A stretch of DNA of 64,000 nucleotides, taken from assembly GCA_036971475.1 (NCBI GenBank), contig JBAIZL010000005.1, forward strand, positions 162,507,886 to 162,571,885, written 5' to 3'. A program made the translations under genes and the position numbers. This DNA is from Prosapia bicincta (taxonomy: Eukaryota; Arthropoda; Insecta; Hemiptera; Cercopidae). The notes under the pieces are model-generated. The model did not search any database. It worked only from the letters and a program-made list of their open reading frames with translations, and was not told the origin of the DNA. Of this stretch, positions 26,033 through 37,703 are shown in pieces (within the stretch, counting starts at the first letter, position 1; each line of letters starts with the position of its first letter).

Positions 26033-26069
26033 TTGACTGAAGAAGATCATGTTGATCGAAATATTTCAA
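26033..26069 (+). ncRNA. Hammerhead-ribozyme-like motif, right arm
   Basis: Order: TTGA (26033-26036); core CTGAAGA (26037-26043); extra A (26044); stem II GATCA (26045-26049), loop TGT, TGATC (26053-26057); GAA (26058-26060); self-complementary ATAT (26061-26064); T (26065); TCAA (26066-26069), perfectly complementary to TTGA. The stem III segment is only 2 bp if folded on itself, as in minimal hammerheads that act as dimers. The caveat is the extra residue before stem II. Confidence 0.52.
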
Positions 26070-26219
26070 ATAAAAGTGTATTAAGTGTGTTATATGTGTT
26101 TTATATGTGCTTATTTCCAAGAAATTGCAGTTTTGGACTATTGCCTTTAGGTAAGTCTGTCAGTCTCCTATCAAGTCCAAACAAATTCCTAAATAAGCTT
26201 TAAGCTCTACTAGAACTAA

Positions 26220-26221
<2 letters not shown>

Positions 26222-26290
<69 letters not shown>
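26222..26290. repeat. (TA)n microsatellite, right foldback arm
   Basis: About 34 TA units at the mirror position of the left-arm tract. Confidence 0.97.
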
Positions 26291-26292
<2 letters not shown>

Positions 26293-26588
26293 CATATCCT
26301 ACCTAGGAATAATTTTTAAACCAACAGTACTCTAAGCTTTTCATTATTTATTTTTTGTCATCATTATCAAGAGCCTATATATCTGTTGCGTGACAATAAA
26401 ACACTAGGTCTGAAAGTGTTTAGATGAGACTCTAACTGACAACTATGTAGTTGTTTTATAGCATTATCTTGATAATATATGTTGGCAAAAATATCAGATG
26501 TTTTTTGGTTTAAAAATACTCTTGTTTATGAAATATTTTTATTAGACTACACAATGAAATAAATAGACTACACAATGAGTAAACTTCT

Positions 26589-26663
26589 ACACACACAAAC
26601 AAACACACACACACATACACACACACACGCACACACTCTTATATATATATATATATATATATA
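26589..26663. repeat. (CA)n followed by (TA)n
   Basis: Imperfect CA tract to about 26636, then 12 TA units. It lies immediately left of the foldback at 26687. Confidence 0.93.
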
Positions 26664-26686
26664 ATACGTTTTCTTGTTTAATAATT

Positions 26687-26881
26687 TAAAACAACATAGC
26701 TTATTCAAATACAAGAATATTTATTAATTTATATTCAAAGCTTTTCGTTGGTAAACAGTACCAACATCATCAGGAATGAAAATTACATATTGTAATTTTC
26801 ATTTCCGATGTTAGTACTGTTTACCAACGAAAAGCTTTGAATATAAATTAATAAATATTCTTGTATTTGAATAGGCTATGT

Positions 26882-26890
<9 letters not shown>
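26687..26890. mobile_element. Foldback element bordered by (TA)n on both sides
   Basis: Inverted repeat with arms 26687-26790 and 26793-26890. The left arm begins TAAAACAACATAGC and the right arm ends with GCTATGTTGTTTTTA. (TA)n tracts lie just outside both ends (26640-26663 and 26889-26936). The left arm holds a full hammerhead-like motif and the right arm a partly deleted copy. Confidence 0.82.
26733..26777 (-). ncRNA. Hammerhead-ribozyme-like motif
   Basis: Minus strand, in order: ATTC (26777-26774); core CTGATGA (26773-26767); extra T (26766); stem II GTTGGTA (26765-26759), loop of 5, TACCAAC (26753-26747), 7 perfect pairs; GAA (26746-26744); self-complementary AAGCTT (26743-26738); T (26737); GAAT (26736-26733), complementary to ATTC. 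The opposite arm has lost part of the core, so only this copy is complete. Confidence 0.52.

Positions 26891-26936
<46 letters not shown>
26889..26936. repeat. (TA)n microsatellite
   Basis: About 24 TA units at the right edge of a foldback. Confidence 0.96.
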
Positions 26937-26939
<3 letters not shown>

Positions 26940-28325
26940 CATATTATTGGCAATTGAATTTGCTTACCTACATTATATTAAATTATTGCAAAACTAATTA
27001 ATTACAATATATATTCATAAACACGTATGAAGACATAAATAAACATACTTCTTTACATGTTTTGAAGTAAACAAAGAAGGTATAAATGGTAATAAGTAAC
27101 CATAAAATATCTAAAGCACATAATTATTGTCTAAATATTATTGTGAATTCAGTGTTTAAAGCCAATAAAGTGGATGTTTTATCGCATGAGCCAAATGCGT
27201 TTTGAAGTGCCAAGTTATTTGAGAATCGATACTTTCAGTGCAAAACCAAACCTCCGTATTCTAATTCCAAACTTCCGTAGTTGAAATCCGTCCAAAAGCA
27301 GTTTCCACGGCTGGTGAAATTTATTTTGGACATCGATCAGAAATAAACAGACATGCAGCAGCCGTGCATGTCTCGTAAAACGGTCAACCACCTCCGACAA
27401 AACTCAAACATTTATCTTGAGGCGTCTATTGCCCACGCGGAACGCTGCGCAAAGTGCAGCTATTAGTACGCCGCCGATAATTTCTGCCAGGCTTGTGTTT
27501 GATCGAGTTTTTAAAACAAACGCGATATAGCTATAAAATAATTTTCGTTCAGAATTATGACAACAGTTCCATAGAGATATTGAAAAATTCATTTTAAAAA
27601 ATTATAATGTTGCTTGTATATAAAACATGGCAAGAACTTTAACACCTGAGAAGTTTTTACTTTATTACTTATAAATTATTTAATCTATATCCATGACTAC
27701 ACCAACCATGCATCTCATTTTTCATTGCCTGGAGAAATTCTGTCCCTACCTGTTTCTACCAATAATTCACCACATCACATGCTTTCCACATCCATAAAAG
27801 ACTTACAACGTTAAATTTATTAAGTTGAATACATTTTATTTTTTAAATTTATCAATTAAATAATAAGAAATACTAACTTACAATCAATATTTTTTTAATG
27901 CGCGTTTCGATAACAAAGTTATCATCATTATCAGTACACAAAATATTACCTTTATAATTAGTTATTGTTATAACTGATGTTATATATATTCACTGATGAT
28001 GACTTTGTCATTGAAAAGGATATATATTATTTATTGTGACCTATTATGTGTTATTATTTAATTATTAGGCTACTTTTCCTCACAGCTTTAGCACAAATTT
28101 CGGTATAATTTGATCTATTTGAAACAGTCACAGCTTCGAAATATAATGATTGAAATGGTAACTGAAAACTAAAAATTGGGTTCTGTCCCCTACGGCAATT
28201 CGGAATAAGTTAGTTAATCTAGTCGTCTATGATAAGCAATATAGTTATATTGGTTTTTTTATCTGCATGTTTCAACTTATATTTACATTCCTGACATACC
28301 TACATTGTTCTAAACGAATATATAT
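26937..28325. other. Non-coding sequence with a complex island and decayed motif copies
   Basis: The stretch 27180-27600 is relatively GC-rich and complex and has short frames without known domains; it may be conserved regulatory DNA. The rest is AT-rich with no gene. Confidence 0.4.
27899..28020. repeat. Pair of decayed hammerhead-like motifs in opposite orientation
   Basis: On the minus strand a CTGATAATGAT segment (27934-27924) precedes the hairpin GATAAC-AAAG-GTTATC-type stem and GAAACGCG. On the plus strand CTGATGATGAC (27993-28003) precedes GTCATTGAAAAG. Both keep the hairpin and GAAA but have altered cores and no clear stem I. Confidence 0.4.
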
Positions 28326-28633
28326 TCACTATTTACTAAAGACACTTGAACATATATTAGTATACTCTTGTCTATATACACTTGTATATATTTTTACACT
28401 TGTCTATAGTAACACACGTTTTTTTATTATTGAGGACGGTTGTTTCGGGAGATGTGTTCCTGAGAGTTGTTACTATAGACAAGTGTAACAATTCATGGAA
28501 GTGTATTCTATTTGAGGTGTATACTACCTGAAGTGTAAAATTAGAAACAGCTGTCCTCAATAACCAAAAAGCTAAGTCCTGCTATTGGCAAGTGTAACAT
28601 ACTAATATATGTTGAAGGGTTTTTAGTGAAAAA
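28326..28633. mobile_element. Foldback repeat without a clear ribozyme core
   Basis: Inverted repeat: left GAACATATATTAGTATAC and ACTTGTCTATAGTAACA, right TGTTACTATAGACAAGT and ACATACTAATATATGTT. The arms are unequal, about 115 and 165 bp. The centre holds TTGTTTCGGGAGATGTGTTC but no convincing CTGANGA hairpin. The two overlapping ORFs here arise from the arms. Confidence 0.65.
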
Positions 28634-30873
<2,240 letters not shown>

Positions 30874-32317
30874 AATCAATATGGTTTAAATGCAAAGCGA
30901 TTTGATCTGAAGCATCCGCTTCGAACAGTTGTAGCAGTTTGCGGTTCGCCTTCAAAACGAAAAAAAAACCAACCGCGCTGAAAAAAACACTAACACGTTT
31001 CGCCCTCAACACCTGAATCAACACAAGAGACAAAACTCGAAATTTGAATTAGATAATTTGACAGCCCCTTATCATTAATCAGCCGGTAGACAATGTCACA
31101 GATGTGACCACAAGAGAACATCGTGAGTACATAATGGAAGAGTGACAGCTCAAATCAGATATCCGAGACGTCGCGTCGTAGAGTAGCGGGATGGCAGCTG
31201 TGTGAACGTTCCAATCAGAGACGACCTCGCGCAAGAGTCTTTCCAGTAAGGTTCAGTTGTCATTTATCTATCGCATTTGATATTCATTTATTAACCGCTA
31301 CTTTATCATATAACGCTAGAATATTTATAGCGTATTATCGGTGAGTTTTATAAGACTAGTATGAAACTAAAGTAATTCTCTCAAAGGATGCATAAACTTT
31401 AATTTATTATTTTTCACATGTTACTTGAAAACACATTCTAAACAAGATGAAATTGATTTTGTACTTATAAATATAAAACCAAGATTAAAGATTTCTTAAG
31501 GATTGGAAAACTAAGAACACTAGATTAATCTTTGGTAAAACAGAGCAATACTTTTTTATTGCAATTAATAATGATTATTCTACAAACTAGCTACAAAATA
31601 TTTAATTATAAAGTGTTCCGTTATAAAAATTATAACTTTACTAACAACTGTTACTAAGCATCGAATTCAGCAACCGGCTAGCTTACTAAAATGGACTTTT
31701 TTTTTAATAAACAAACCTATCCTAACCGAACATTTTGTATCTATATATTAATATAATTGTATAGTAATGCATTGTAATCCCTTAAGAACTTCTTTATATA
31801 CAGGAAACAGTGTGTTTATTTAATACAGGAAGGAGTGTGTTTTGAAAGTCACTTTCTTCTTGTTTAGTATGTATTTTTTATTAAGATTTGTAAAAACGAA
31901 AAACATCGAAGTCTATATAATCTTTGTTAAATATTATCGAAACCATTGTGTACAAGCATTATGAACCTGTCTCTATAAGGCGTTACTTCGCTGTATGGTA
32001 AACACGTACACATGCACGCTAACGACGGCTGATGGTTGGTGGACAGTGATGTATTTAATCAGATATTGCTAGAAGAGATGGTCTATCCTTCGGATTGAAG
32101 GGAAACATTATTCGCGAGGTAAACATCTACTTCCGTAAAGGAGACATACTACTAGGATTAATAAGAGTTTAAAGCTAGGCGCGCACTTGGGCGGCACGTC
32201 ACGGACAGCCGGTACTTGTTAAAGGTGGGTGCGCACACTAGACGGGAAATCCCGCCACATTGCTTATATTATACACATTGCAGTGTATACTGAGCTACCA
32301 TGTGGTGAACAAGGTCA
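30874..32317. other. Non-coding sequence, no gene recognised
   Basis: The stretch 31060-31260 is a less AT-rich island. Near 32178-32250 two GC-rich GTGCGCAC/GCGCGCAC boxes precede the Harbinger fragment and could be remnants of its end. Confidence 0.4.
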
Positions 32318-32617
32318 ACATAAATAGTGATGACGAGTATTTGGTTGTTAGCTCAATTTTGCTACAAGAAGAAGAGATGATGAAAACATTATTTTTGATT
32401 CATCAAATTAATTGGCTTTTGGTGAATCGACTTTAGGTGAATTTCATACCTTATTTCCTGATCTTATGGAAGATAAAGTCAAATTCTTTCAATATTTCTG
32501 AATGACTAAGGAGAAATTCGAATCTCTTGATGACCTTATTAAATATGAAATTTTCATTAAACAAACTGTTTCGAACTGCAGTTGAACTAAAGGAAAAGCC
32601 AGCGATTTGTTTGCGGT
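32318..32617 (+). pseudogene. PIF/Harbinger transposase, N-terminal fragment
   Basis: Translation in shifting frames gives DDEYLVVSSILLQEEE, LIHQIN, then GEFHTLFPDLMEDKVKFFQ, YF, a stop where the family has R, MTKEKFESLDDLI, and after a one-base shift FRTAVELKEKPAICLR. This matches the N-terminal part of PIF/Harbinger (HARBI1-like) transposases: W/F-x-H-x-x-N then G-E-F-H-x-L-x-x-E-L ... F-F-x-Y-F-R-M-x-x-x-x-F-x-x-L-L-x-L-I ... E-x-L-A-I-x-L-R-Y-L-A-T-G. The segment stops at CTGCGG followed by GTAAGT-like sequence, so the end may be an old exon edge. The DDE catalytic region is not found. At least two stops or shifts make it a dead copy. Confidence 0.68.
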
Positions 32618-33279
32618 AAGTATCTACGTGATTATTTCATTGGTCGTTAAATTTTTTTCTACTACACTATATATACTATTTATTCCATATAAACATTTTG
32701 GGTTTATATGCCAAACAATGTATAACGTTTTCCAGGCTTGGGAAAGTTTTAAAAGCTGTACACAGAATGAAATATTAGCCGTCATGAGTTGCAAACGTAT
32801 ATGATTCGCATTGATGGGAATTTCGACATTACTCTTAAACCTAGTAATAATTCGGTATATTATTAGCAAACACATAAAACGATATAACTATTTCACCGTA
32901 TGACGTCAGGTACTAGAGTTTTATTTTATTTATTTATTATTTTTTTTCTTAAAGAAAAAACTATTCTAAACATTTCTGAATATAGGCTAAGAACCATTTA
33001 TTTCCAATTCACTAAATGGCATTTTGTTAATTTTAATAGGGGAATGAAGAAAATAAATAGACAACGGCGCAGCACCGGTCGTTTCGGAAATGTCCTAAAG
33101 TTCTCCCTCGCCAAATTTTTAAATCGGCGGAAGGTGTGGAAATCCTGCCTGGCCGACCGTACCGCCCAAGTAAGCGCATACGTATTTGACTTAATGATAT
33201 TAATTTTTTTTATTTGCCTTGACGGCCGTACGACCGTGTTTTTAGTGCGCGCTTCCGCCCTTAGTGCGCGAGACTACCA
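32618..33279. other. Non-coding sequence with a complex island
   Basis: A 128-codon frame at 32900-33286 spans AT-rich DNA and an island at 33040-33290 with a repeated TTAGTGCGCG box (about 33241 and 33260). No domain is recognised and I do not call it a gene. Confidence 0.4.
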
Positions 33280-33644
33280 ATGTTGAATAACCACCAAGTA
33301 GTTTTAGAATACTGCTAAAATACCTCATATTAATAAATTATCACCAAGTTTTCCTAAAACACCTCAAACCGATAAATAATCACCTACTATAGCTAAAACA
33401 CGTAATATTGATGAATAACCACTAAATATAACTAAAACAACTACTATTGATAAATAACTGCCAACTATTGCTAAAAGACCCGCCATGGACACTTAATCCG
33501 AATAATGCTGCAACACCTAGTATTGATAAATAATTACCAAATAACTTATTGCTAAACATCTACGATTGATGAATAATCACTTACTATTGATAAATAATTA
33601 ATCATCTACTACAGCTTAATCATCTACTGTTGTTAAATAATCAT
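33280..33644. repeat. Degenerate tandem repeat, left of the LINE
   Basis: Units of roughly 40-50 bp built from ACTATTGATAAATAATCACC and GCTAAAACACCT-like boxes, about eight copies, well diverged. The same sequence resumes at 36183 on the other side of the retrotransposon, so the LINE split a pre-existing array. Confidence 0.8.
33630..33644. repeat. Target-site duplication, LINE 3' side
   Basis: TTGTTAAATAATCAT, identical to 36183-36197. The position directly after the element's 3' end on the minus strand supports target-primed insertion. Confidence 0.82.
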
Positions 33645-36182
33645 TACTTCTTACTTCAGCCAACGCCCGTCCTTGGCCTCTCAGCCATCCGACGCCGTGC
33701 CTCCCAGTACAATGTAGCGAGTCCTTCCCTGGACTCCTCGTGAAAGATATCTTTCAGGCCGTCACAAGTGGTAAGATGCTCTGCCGTCCCTTCGTTGTTG
33801 GAGCAGAGTGGGCAGATTGGTGTGTCTACCACTTTCATGCGATGCAGGTGTCTCTGTAGGTAGTCATGTCCAGTGGTCATCCTAAACAAAGCCACGGCTA
33901 CGCCTCTCGGAAGATCCAGTGGTATGCTTGATTGGATGATCTTTTCCCATTGCTTTCCTGTAGCAGCTTGTTTCCTGTCCCGTTTCACGGAGTCGCTGAT
34001 AGTGCTGTTTATATTCCGACAGACACTGCGGTATGAGAGGGGGAGGATCGGCTGCGCCATGGAGCAGCCATGCTTGGCCAAACTATCTGCTTTTTCGTTT
34101 CCTCTGATGTCACAGTGCCCCGGCACCCATTGTATTGCGATCTGTGTTGTTTTCTGCAACATGCGGAGTGTTTTCTGGCAGTTGTTTATTTCCTTCCCTT
34201 CTTGTGGCTTTGGGGAGGCGATCGCCTGAATCGCGGATGTTGAGTCCGAGAGGAAAACTACCTTCTTGGTGTTGGCCGACAGAAGAATCTCTCTGGCCGC
34301 TTCGCCGATGGCGGTCACTTCTCCTTCGAAGTTGGTTCCGTTTTTCCCAACTGCTATTGATTTTTGCCCAATTGAGGAGAAATATCCGGCCCCGCATGCG
34401 TCATGCATTGCCGATCCATCTGTGTACACACGCAGCCATTCGTCTGCCGGATACCTCTCGTTGATCATAGCTTCTGTTAGTACTTTGAGTTCGCAGATTT
34501 GGATGTCGGCTTTTCTCAGGCTTACACCAGGTATTGATGTGCACGATGGTATTTCGGTCCTTTCCTTTATATATTTCGTTTTCTTGAAAGGTTGTCGCTC
34601 TGATTCTTCCAATCCATGTCTTCTTCTTATTTCTGCGGCTTTTGCCAGTGGTGTGACTTGGGTTTTAAGCCTTTGGCTTGCGCATCTGTATTTCTTCCAG
34701 AAGTCATCGTTGGTTCTTAAGGCTCTTTCAAAGAATTTGATAGCAGCCTTGTCCCTGCGAGCGTTAAGGGGCTCAATATCTGTTTGAATCTCTAACGCTG
34801 CAATTGGGGTAGACTTCGCAGCACCACATATCAGTCTCAATGCATTGTTTTGGACTGTATTCAGGTCTTTCTTTGCATTATCAGAAGCTGTGTTGTAAGC
34901 TTCTGAGCCGTATTCAAGGATTGGGCGGATGTAAGACTTGTATGTAGTAATCAGAACGTCCTGAGTAGCACCCCACTTCGTTCCAGTCAGTCTCTTCATC
35001 ATATTCAGCCTTTTTGCAGCTTTTGTTACAGCACCTTCTATATGTCCCGACCACTGGAGTTTGCTGTCCAGAGCGATACCTAAGTACCTGGTTGATCGCG
35101 TTATTGGCAGGTCAGTAGTCCCTATTACTACGTGTGGATCGTAAGTTTTAGTTGATAGCGTGAATAACTGTTCCGTGGTCTTGTTTTCATTAATAATCAT
35201 ATCGTTTTCGGAGCACCATCTTTTGACTCCATTTAATGTCTCGTTTATTTTGGTTTCCAAGGAGTTGATGTTGCTGCTGGTCGCCCATATTATCACATCA
35301 TCTGCGTAACAGAGTACTTCGACTCCTGGGTTATTTACCTTAATGTTGCAGATTAAATCATTCATGTAAAGGTTGAAAAGAGTACAACTGCTGACCGCTC
35401 CCTGCGGGAGTTCCCTTCTCTGTTGACGGAACTGAGAACTTCTATTTCCATAGCGGACCTTTATAAATCGTTGGCTCAAAAATTGATTTATCCAGTTCAA
35501 CATGTTTCCTGCCACTCCGTAGTTGGCAATTTTGTTATAGAGGAGTTTTCTGCTAACTGTGTCGTAAGCTCCCCGGAAGTCAATAAAACACGCAAGGGTG
35601 GACATTTTTCGGTGAAAGCCATCTTTCACGCACTGGGAGAGCTTATTGACTTGGTCAGTAGTGGATTTGTGTTTTCTAAAACCAGCCTGTTCTTCATGAA
35701 TTATATTAGCTCTCTCTATATAGGCCTCCAGCCTGTGGTTGACCATCCTTTCCATAACTTTGCAGGTAACAGAAGTAAGACTGATCGGTCTATAACTGCT
35801 TAATTTCTCGGGATCCTTTCCCTTCTTAAACACGGGTACCACTACCGCCTTCTTCCACGTGTCTGGGATACCGATGCGCCAGCTCTCATTCATAGCCATT
35901 AGTAAGGTTTTTTGTGCTTCTTTGCCCAGATGTACAATGAATTCGGGATAGACATCATCAATTCCACAGCTTCTTCCACACCTGATTTCACTTATAGCTA
36001 GCCTTAATTCCGACAAGTTAAAATCCGCCTGGAAAAGGTTTATGTCTTTCCCACTCAGTGCGGTTGCTGGAGTAGCTATTTTTCGGTGGTTCTTAAAGTG
36101 CTGGCAGTCTGGTCGTGAGGAGAACAATTTACAGAAAAGGTTGGCAATGTCATCCCTGTTGACAATGATTTCTTGTCCATGT
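33645..36182 (-). mobile_element. 5'-truncated non-LTR retrotransposon (LINE), RT-RNase H type
   Basis: About 2.54 kb, bounded by the 15-bp duplication TTGTTAAATAATCAT. It contains the C-terminal part of ORF2 (reverse transcriptase, RNase H, CCHC). ORF1 and the endonuclease domain are absent because the copy starts inside the sequence upstream of the RT. After the stop codon only 11 nt (AGTAAGAAGTA) precede the target duplication, with no poly-A tail. RT plus RNase H places it in the broad I group of LINEs; I cannot fix the clade. The full-length open frame suggests a fairly recent insertion. Confidence 0.88.
33656..36127 (-). CDS. LINE ORF2 C-terminal part: reverse transcriptase and RNase H
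   Basis: The 823-codon open frame encodes the replication enzyme of a non-LTR retrotransposon. Residues about 85-300 are the reverse transcriptase: SYRPISLTSV (~111-120), EEQAGFR (~145-151), FIDFRGAYD with catalytic D183, LPQGAVSSCTLFNLYMNDL (~240-258), and YADD at 274-277. Residues about 565-690 are RNase H: YTDGS with D570, a glutamate near 603, SDST with D628, WVPGHCDIRGNEKADSLAK with H671 and D681. A CX2CX8HX3C finger lies at C772, C775, H784, C788. The nominal start is a TTG; the frame stays open for about 55 nt further upstream, so this is an internal truncation and not a true start. No frameshift or stop is seen. The upstream endonuclease and ORF1 are missing, so the copy could not mobilise alone. 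Confidence 0.92.
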   Translation of the reverse strand: MFSSRPDCQHFKNHRKIATPATALSGKDINLFQADFNLSELRLAISEIRCGRSCGIDDVYPEFIVHLGKEAQKTLLMAMNESWRIGIPDTWKKAVVVPVFKKGKDPEKLSSYRPISLTSVTCKVMERMVNHRLEAYIERANIIHEEQAGFRKHKSTTDQVNKLSQCVKDGFHRKMSTLACFIDFRGAYDTVSRKLLYNKIANYGVAGNMLNWINQFLSQRFIKVRYGNRSSQFRQQRRELPQGAVSSCTLFNLYMNDLICNIKVNNPGVEVLCYADDVIIWATSSNINSLETKINETLNGVKRWCSENDMIINENKTTEQLFTLSTKTYDPHVVIGTTDLPITRSTRYLGIALDSKLQWSGHIEGAVTKAAKRLNMMKRLTGTKWGATQDVLITTYKSYIRPILEYGSEAYNTASDNAKKDLNTVQNNALRLICGAAKSTPIAALEIQTDIEPLNARRDKAAIKFFERALRTNDDFWKKYRCASQRLKTQVTPLAKAAEIRRRHGLEESERQPFKKTKYIKERTEIPSCTSIPGVSLRKADIQICELKVLTEAMINERYPADEWLRVYTDGSAMHDACGAGYFSSIGQKSIAVGKNGTNFEGEVTAIGEAAREILLSANTKKVVFLSDSTSAIQAIASPKPQEGKEINNCQKTLRMLQKTTQIAIQWVPGHCDIRGNEKADSLAKHGCSMAQPILPLSYRSVCRNINSTISDSVKRDRKQAATGKQWEKIIQSSIPLDLPRGVAVALFRMTTGHDYLQRHLHRMKVVDTPICPLCSNNEGTAEHLTTCDGLKDIFHEESREGLATLYWEARRRMAERPRTGVG

Positions 36183-36197
36183 TTGTTAAATAATCAT
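36183..36197. repeat. Target-site duplication, LINE 5' side
   Basis: TTGTTAAATAATCAT, exact copy of 33630-33644. Confidence 0.82.
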
Positions 36198-36240
36198 CAA
36201 CTATTGCTTAATCATCTACTATTCATATATAATCTATATT
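36183..36240. repeat. Continuation of the degenerate tandem repeat
   Basis: AATCATCAACTATTGCTTAA and ATCATCTACTATT match the units left of the LINE. Confidence 0.75.
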
Positions 36241-37059
36241 TCTGGTTGCCACTTTTTCCTGATACAATCATAAAATAAAAATTTCCCTGCATCAGTACAT
36301 TGTATACACAACGTTTACTATAAAACCCCTTAGATAAGAATGATTCACGATTACTCTAAATAAGAAGAAATGGCAATGGTCATTTTTTTAAAGAAGAGTG
36401 TATTGTAAACTATAGATAATTTTTTTTGAATTATCTTATCTGTATTGAAGTATTATTTTAAAAACATATTTGAACTCTTTAAACGGGATTAAAAAACAGA
36501 TTTAGTACTCAGTTACTAAATATTTTCCCTGCTGTGTTTTCGGATACTTGTTCTTATCCCACGTTTTTGTTCCCACAAAGCGAGAACGTTGCTACAATAT
36601 CTGCACAATTTCCACGAGTCCATTGGCAGTAAGGTTTTACGAGGCCGAACTAAAACAGACATAGTAAACGACAAAACAATGAATGCGCCTAATTCGCATT
36701 CCCGCCAAGTTTTTGACAATACGAGGAAGCCCAGCTGACGGAATATTTGTCCTCTCAAGCCCAACTATTGTTCCCCCCGATAGACTTTTAAGTTTCGCCA
36801 ATGTCTTCTGTCAGGGCGTTGACCCTGTCTTTGCAGAGTTCATCTGATGCAAGCAGTCAAGAGGGCGATTGTGAAATTTACAAATTTTTCCTACAAAATT
36901 GGTTGAGTTATTAACTTAAATATTTCGAATATTATATAAGATATAATTTTGGTTCTAACGGGGGTGGGGCATGGTTTCCCGTTAACCACGAGTGTCGGTA
37001 GTAAATGATGCTGTCACATATATTGATGGAAAACATCTGATATATTGCAAAGGCGTGTT
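36241..37059. other. Non-coding sequence, no gene recognised
   Basis: The patch 36520-36860 is more complex and GC-richer than its surroundings; its 82-codon minus-strand frame has no known domain. Confidence 0.42.
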
Positions 37060-37235
37060 GAAAGAAATATAACGTGGATATATATGGATTTCAAGAGTAA
37101 TAGACTGGAGTCCGTTGGACATACGAAAGAGAAGTAGGCCAAGACGACGATTCAGGAACGAGGTAAACCGGACTGTGGAGAAAAGGAACCTAGTCTAGTA
37201 GAAGGACTAGAAATATAAGGAGAGTGCGTATAAAG
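37060..37235 (+). pseudogene. LINE ORF2 C-terminal tail fragment
   Basis: The plus strand reads RVIDWSPLDIRKRSRPRRRF, RNEVNRTVEKRNLV, then stops. This resembles the extreme C-terminus of RTE-like and related LINE polyproteins (R-V-x-x-W-x-P-x-x-x-x-R-x-x-G-R-P-x-x-R-W-x-D-E-I ... W), where a basic GRP-like motif precedes the stop. The expected GRP is SRP here. Only about 40 codons remain, with stops after the match. It is a different LINE from the one at 33645-36182, whose C-terminus is unrelated. Confidence 0.55.
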
Positions 37236-37703
37236 GTGAGCAGTTAGTGACAGATTGTGTAAACCCTACTTGTTTACACAAAATGTCGAACTTCTCAAGT
37301 TTTTTCTGAAATTGTTGCAAAACATCTTCAAGATTAATATAAGCTCGTTAATCCGGACTCTGTTTAGTTTATCTCAGGATAGAAAAATAGAGTTGAAATT
37401 AAAATTTTAAACAGAGGAACAATATTGATTAAACAAGTAATACAAAAAAATTTTAAAGTAAATTCCTACTGAGTTTTACAAAAAAAATTGCACATTGTCG
37501 TTCTATAATGTTTCCAGATACTTCGTTACTAGCCTTCCACTATTTTTCTGGTAATGTTGAGTACTTCAGTAGGATTATATGCAAAGATGTACCAAGAATC
37601 TTCTTAAAGGGAGCTGCAGGGAGTTAGTAATTAGGGAAATTTTAATTTATTTACCCTAGAGAACTATATATAATATTGTGTGGTCCGTGACAGCAGTAAA
37701 GGT

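Larger units (their letters stand above)
25640..26410. mobile_element. Long foldback element with mirrored (TA)n tracts
   Basis: Large inverted repeat. The outermost pairing is ACTAGTGTTTTATTGTCACG (left, about 25643) against its complement near 26408, and the inner arms meet at about 26005. Arms are about 370 bp and highly similar. Each arm contains a (TA)n tract at the mirror position (25782-25825 and 26222-26290) and a hammerhead-like motif in opposite orientation. The two overlapping ORFs of 122 and 102 residues that share a sequence are simply the two arms read toward the centre; they show no known protein domain. Confidence 0.85.

Noticed and set aside
25752..26203. Two similar proteins of 122 and 102 residues on opposite strands
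   Set aside because: They are the two arms of one palindrome; no domain is recognisable and the similarity is only due to the inverted repeat.
28420..28470. TTGTTTCGGGAGATGTG centre of the 28326 foldback as a ribozyme core
   Set aside because: The minus-strand CTCAGGA is followed by no hairpin before GAAAC.
33873..36278. Several frames of 78-173 residues overlapping the LINE
   Set aside because: They are shadows of the reverse-transcriptase/RNase H frame in other frames or on the opposite strand.
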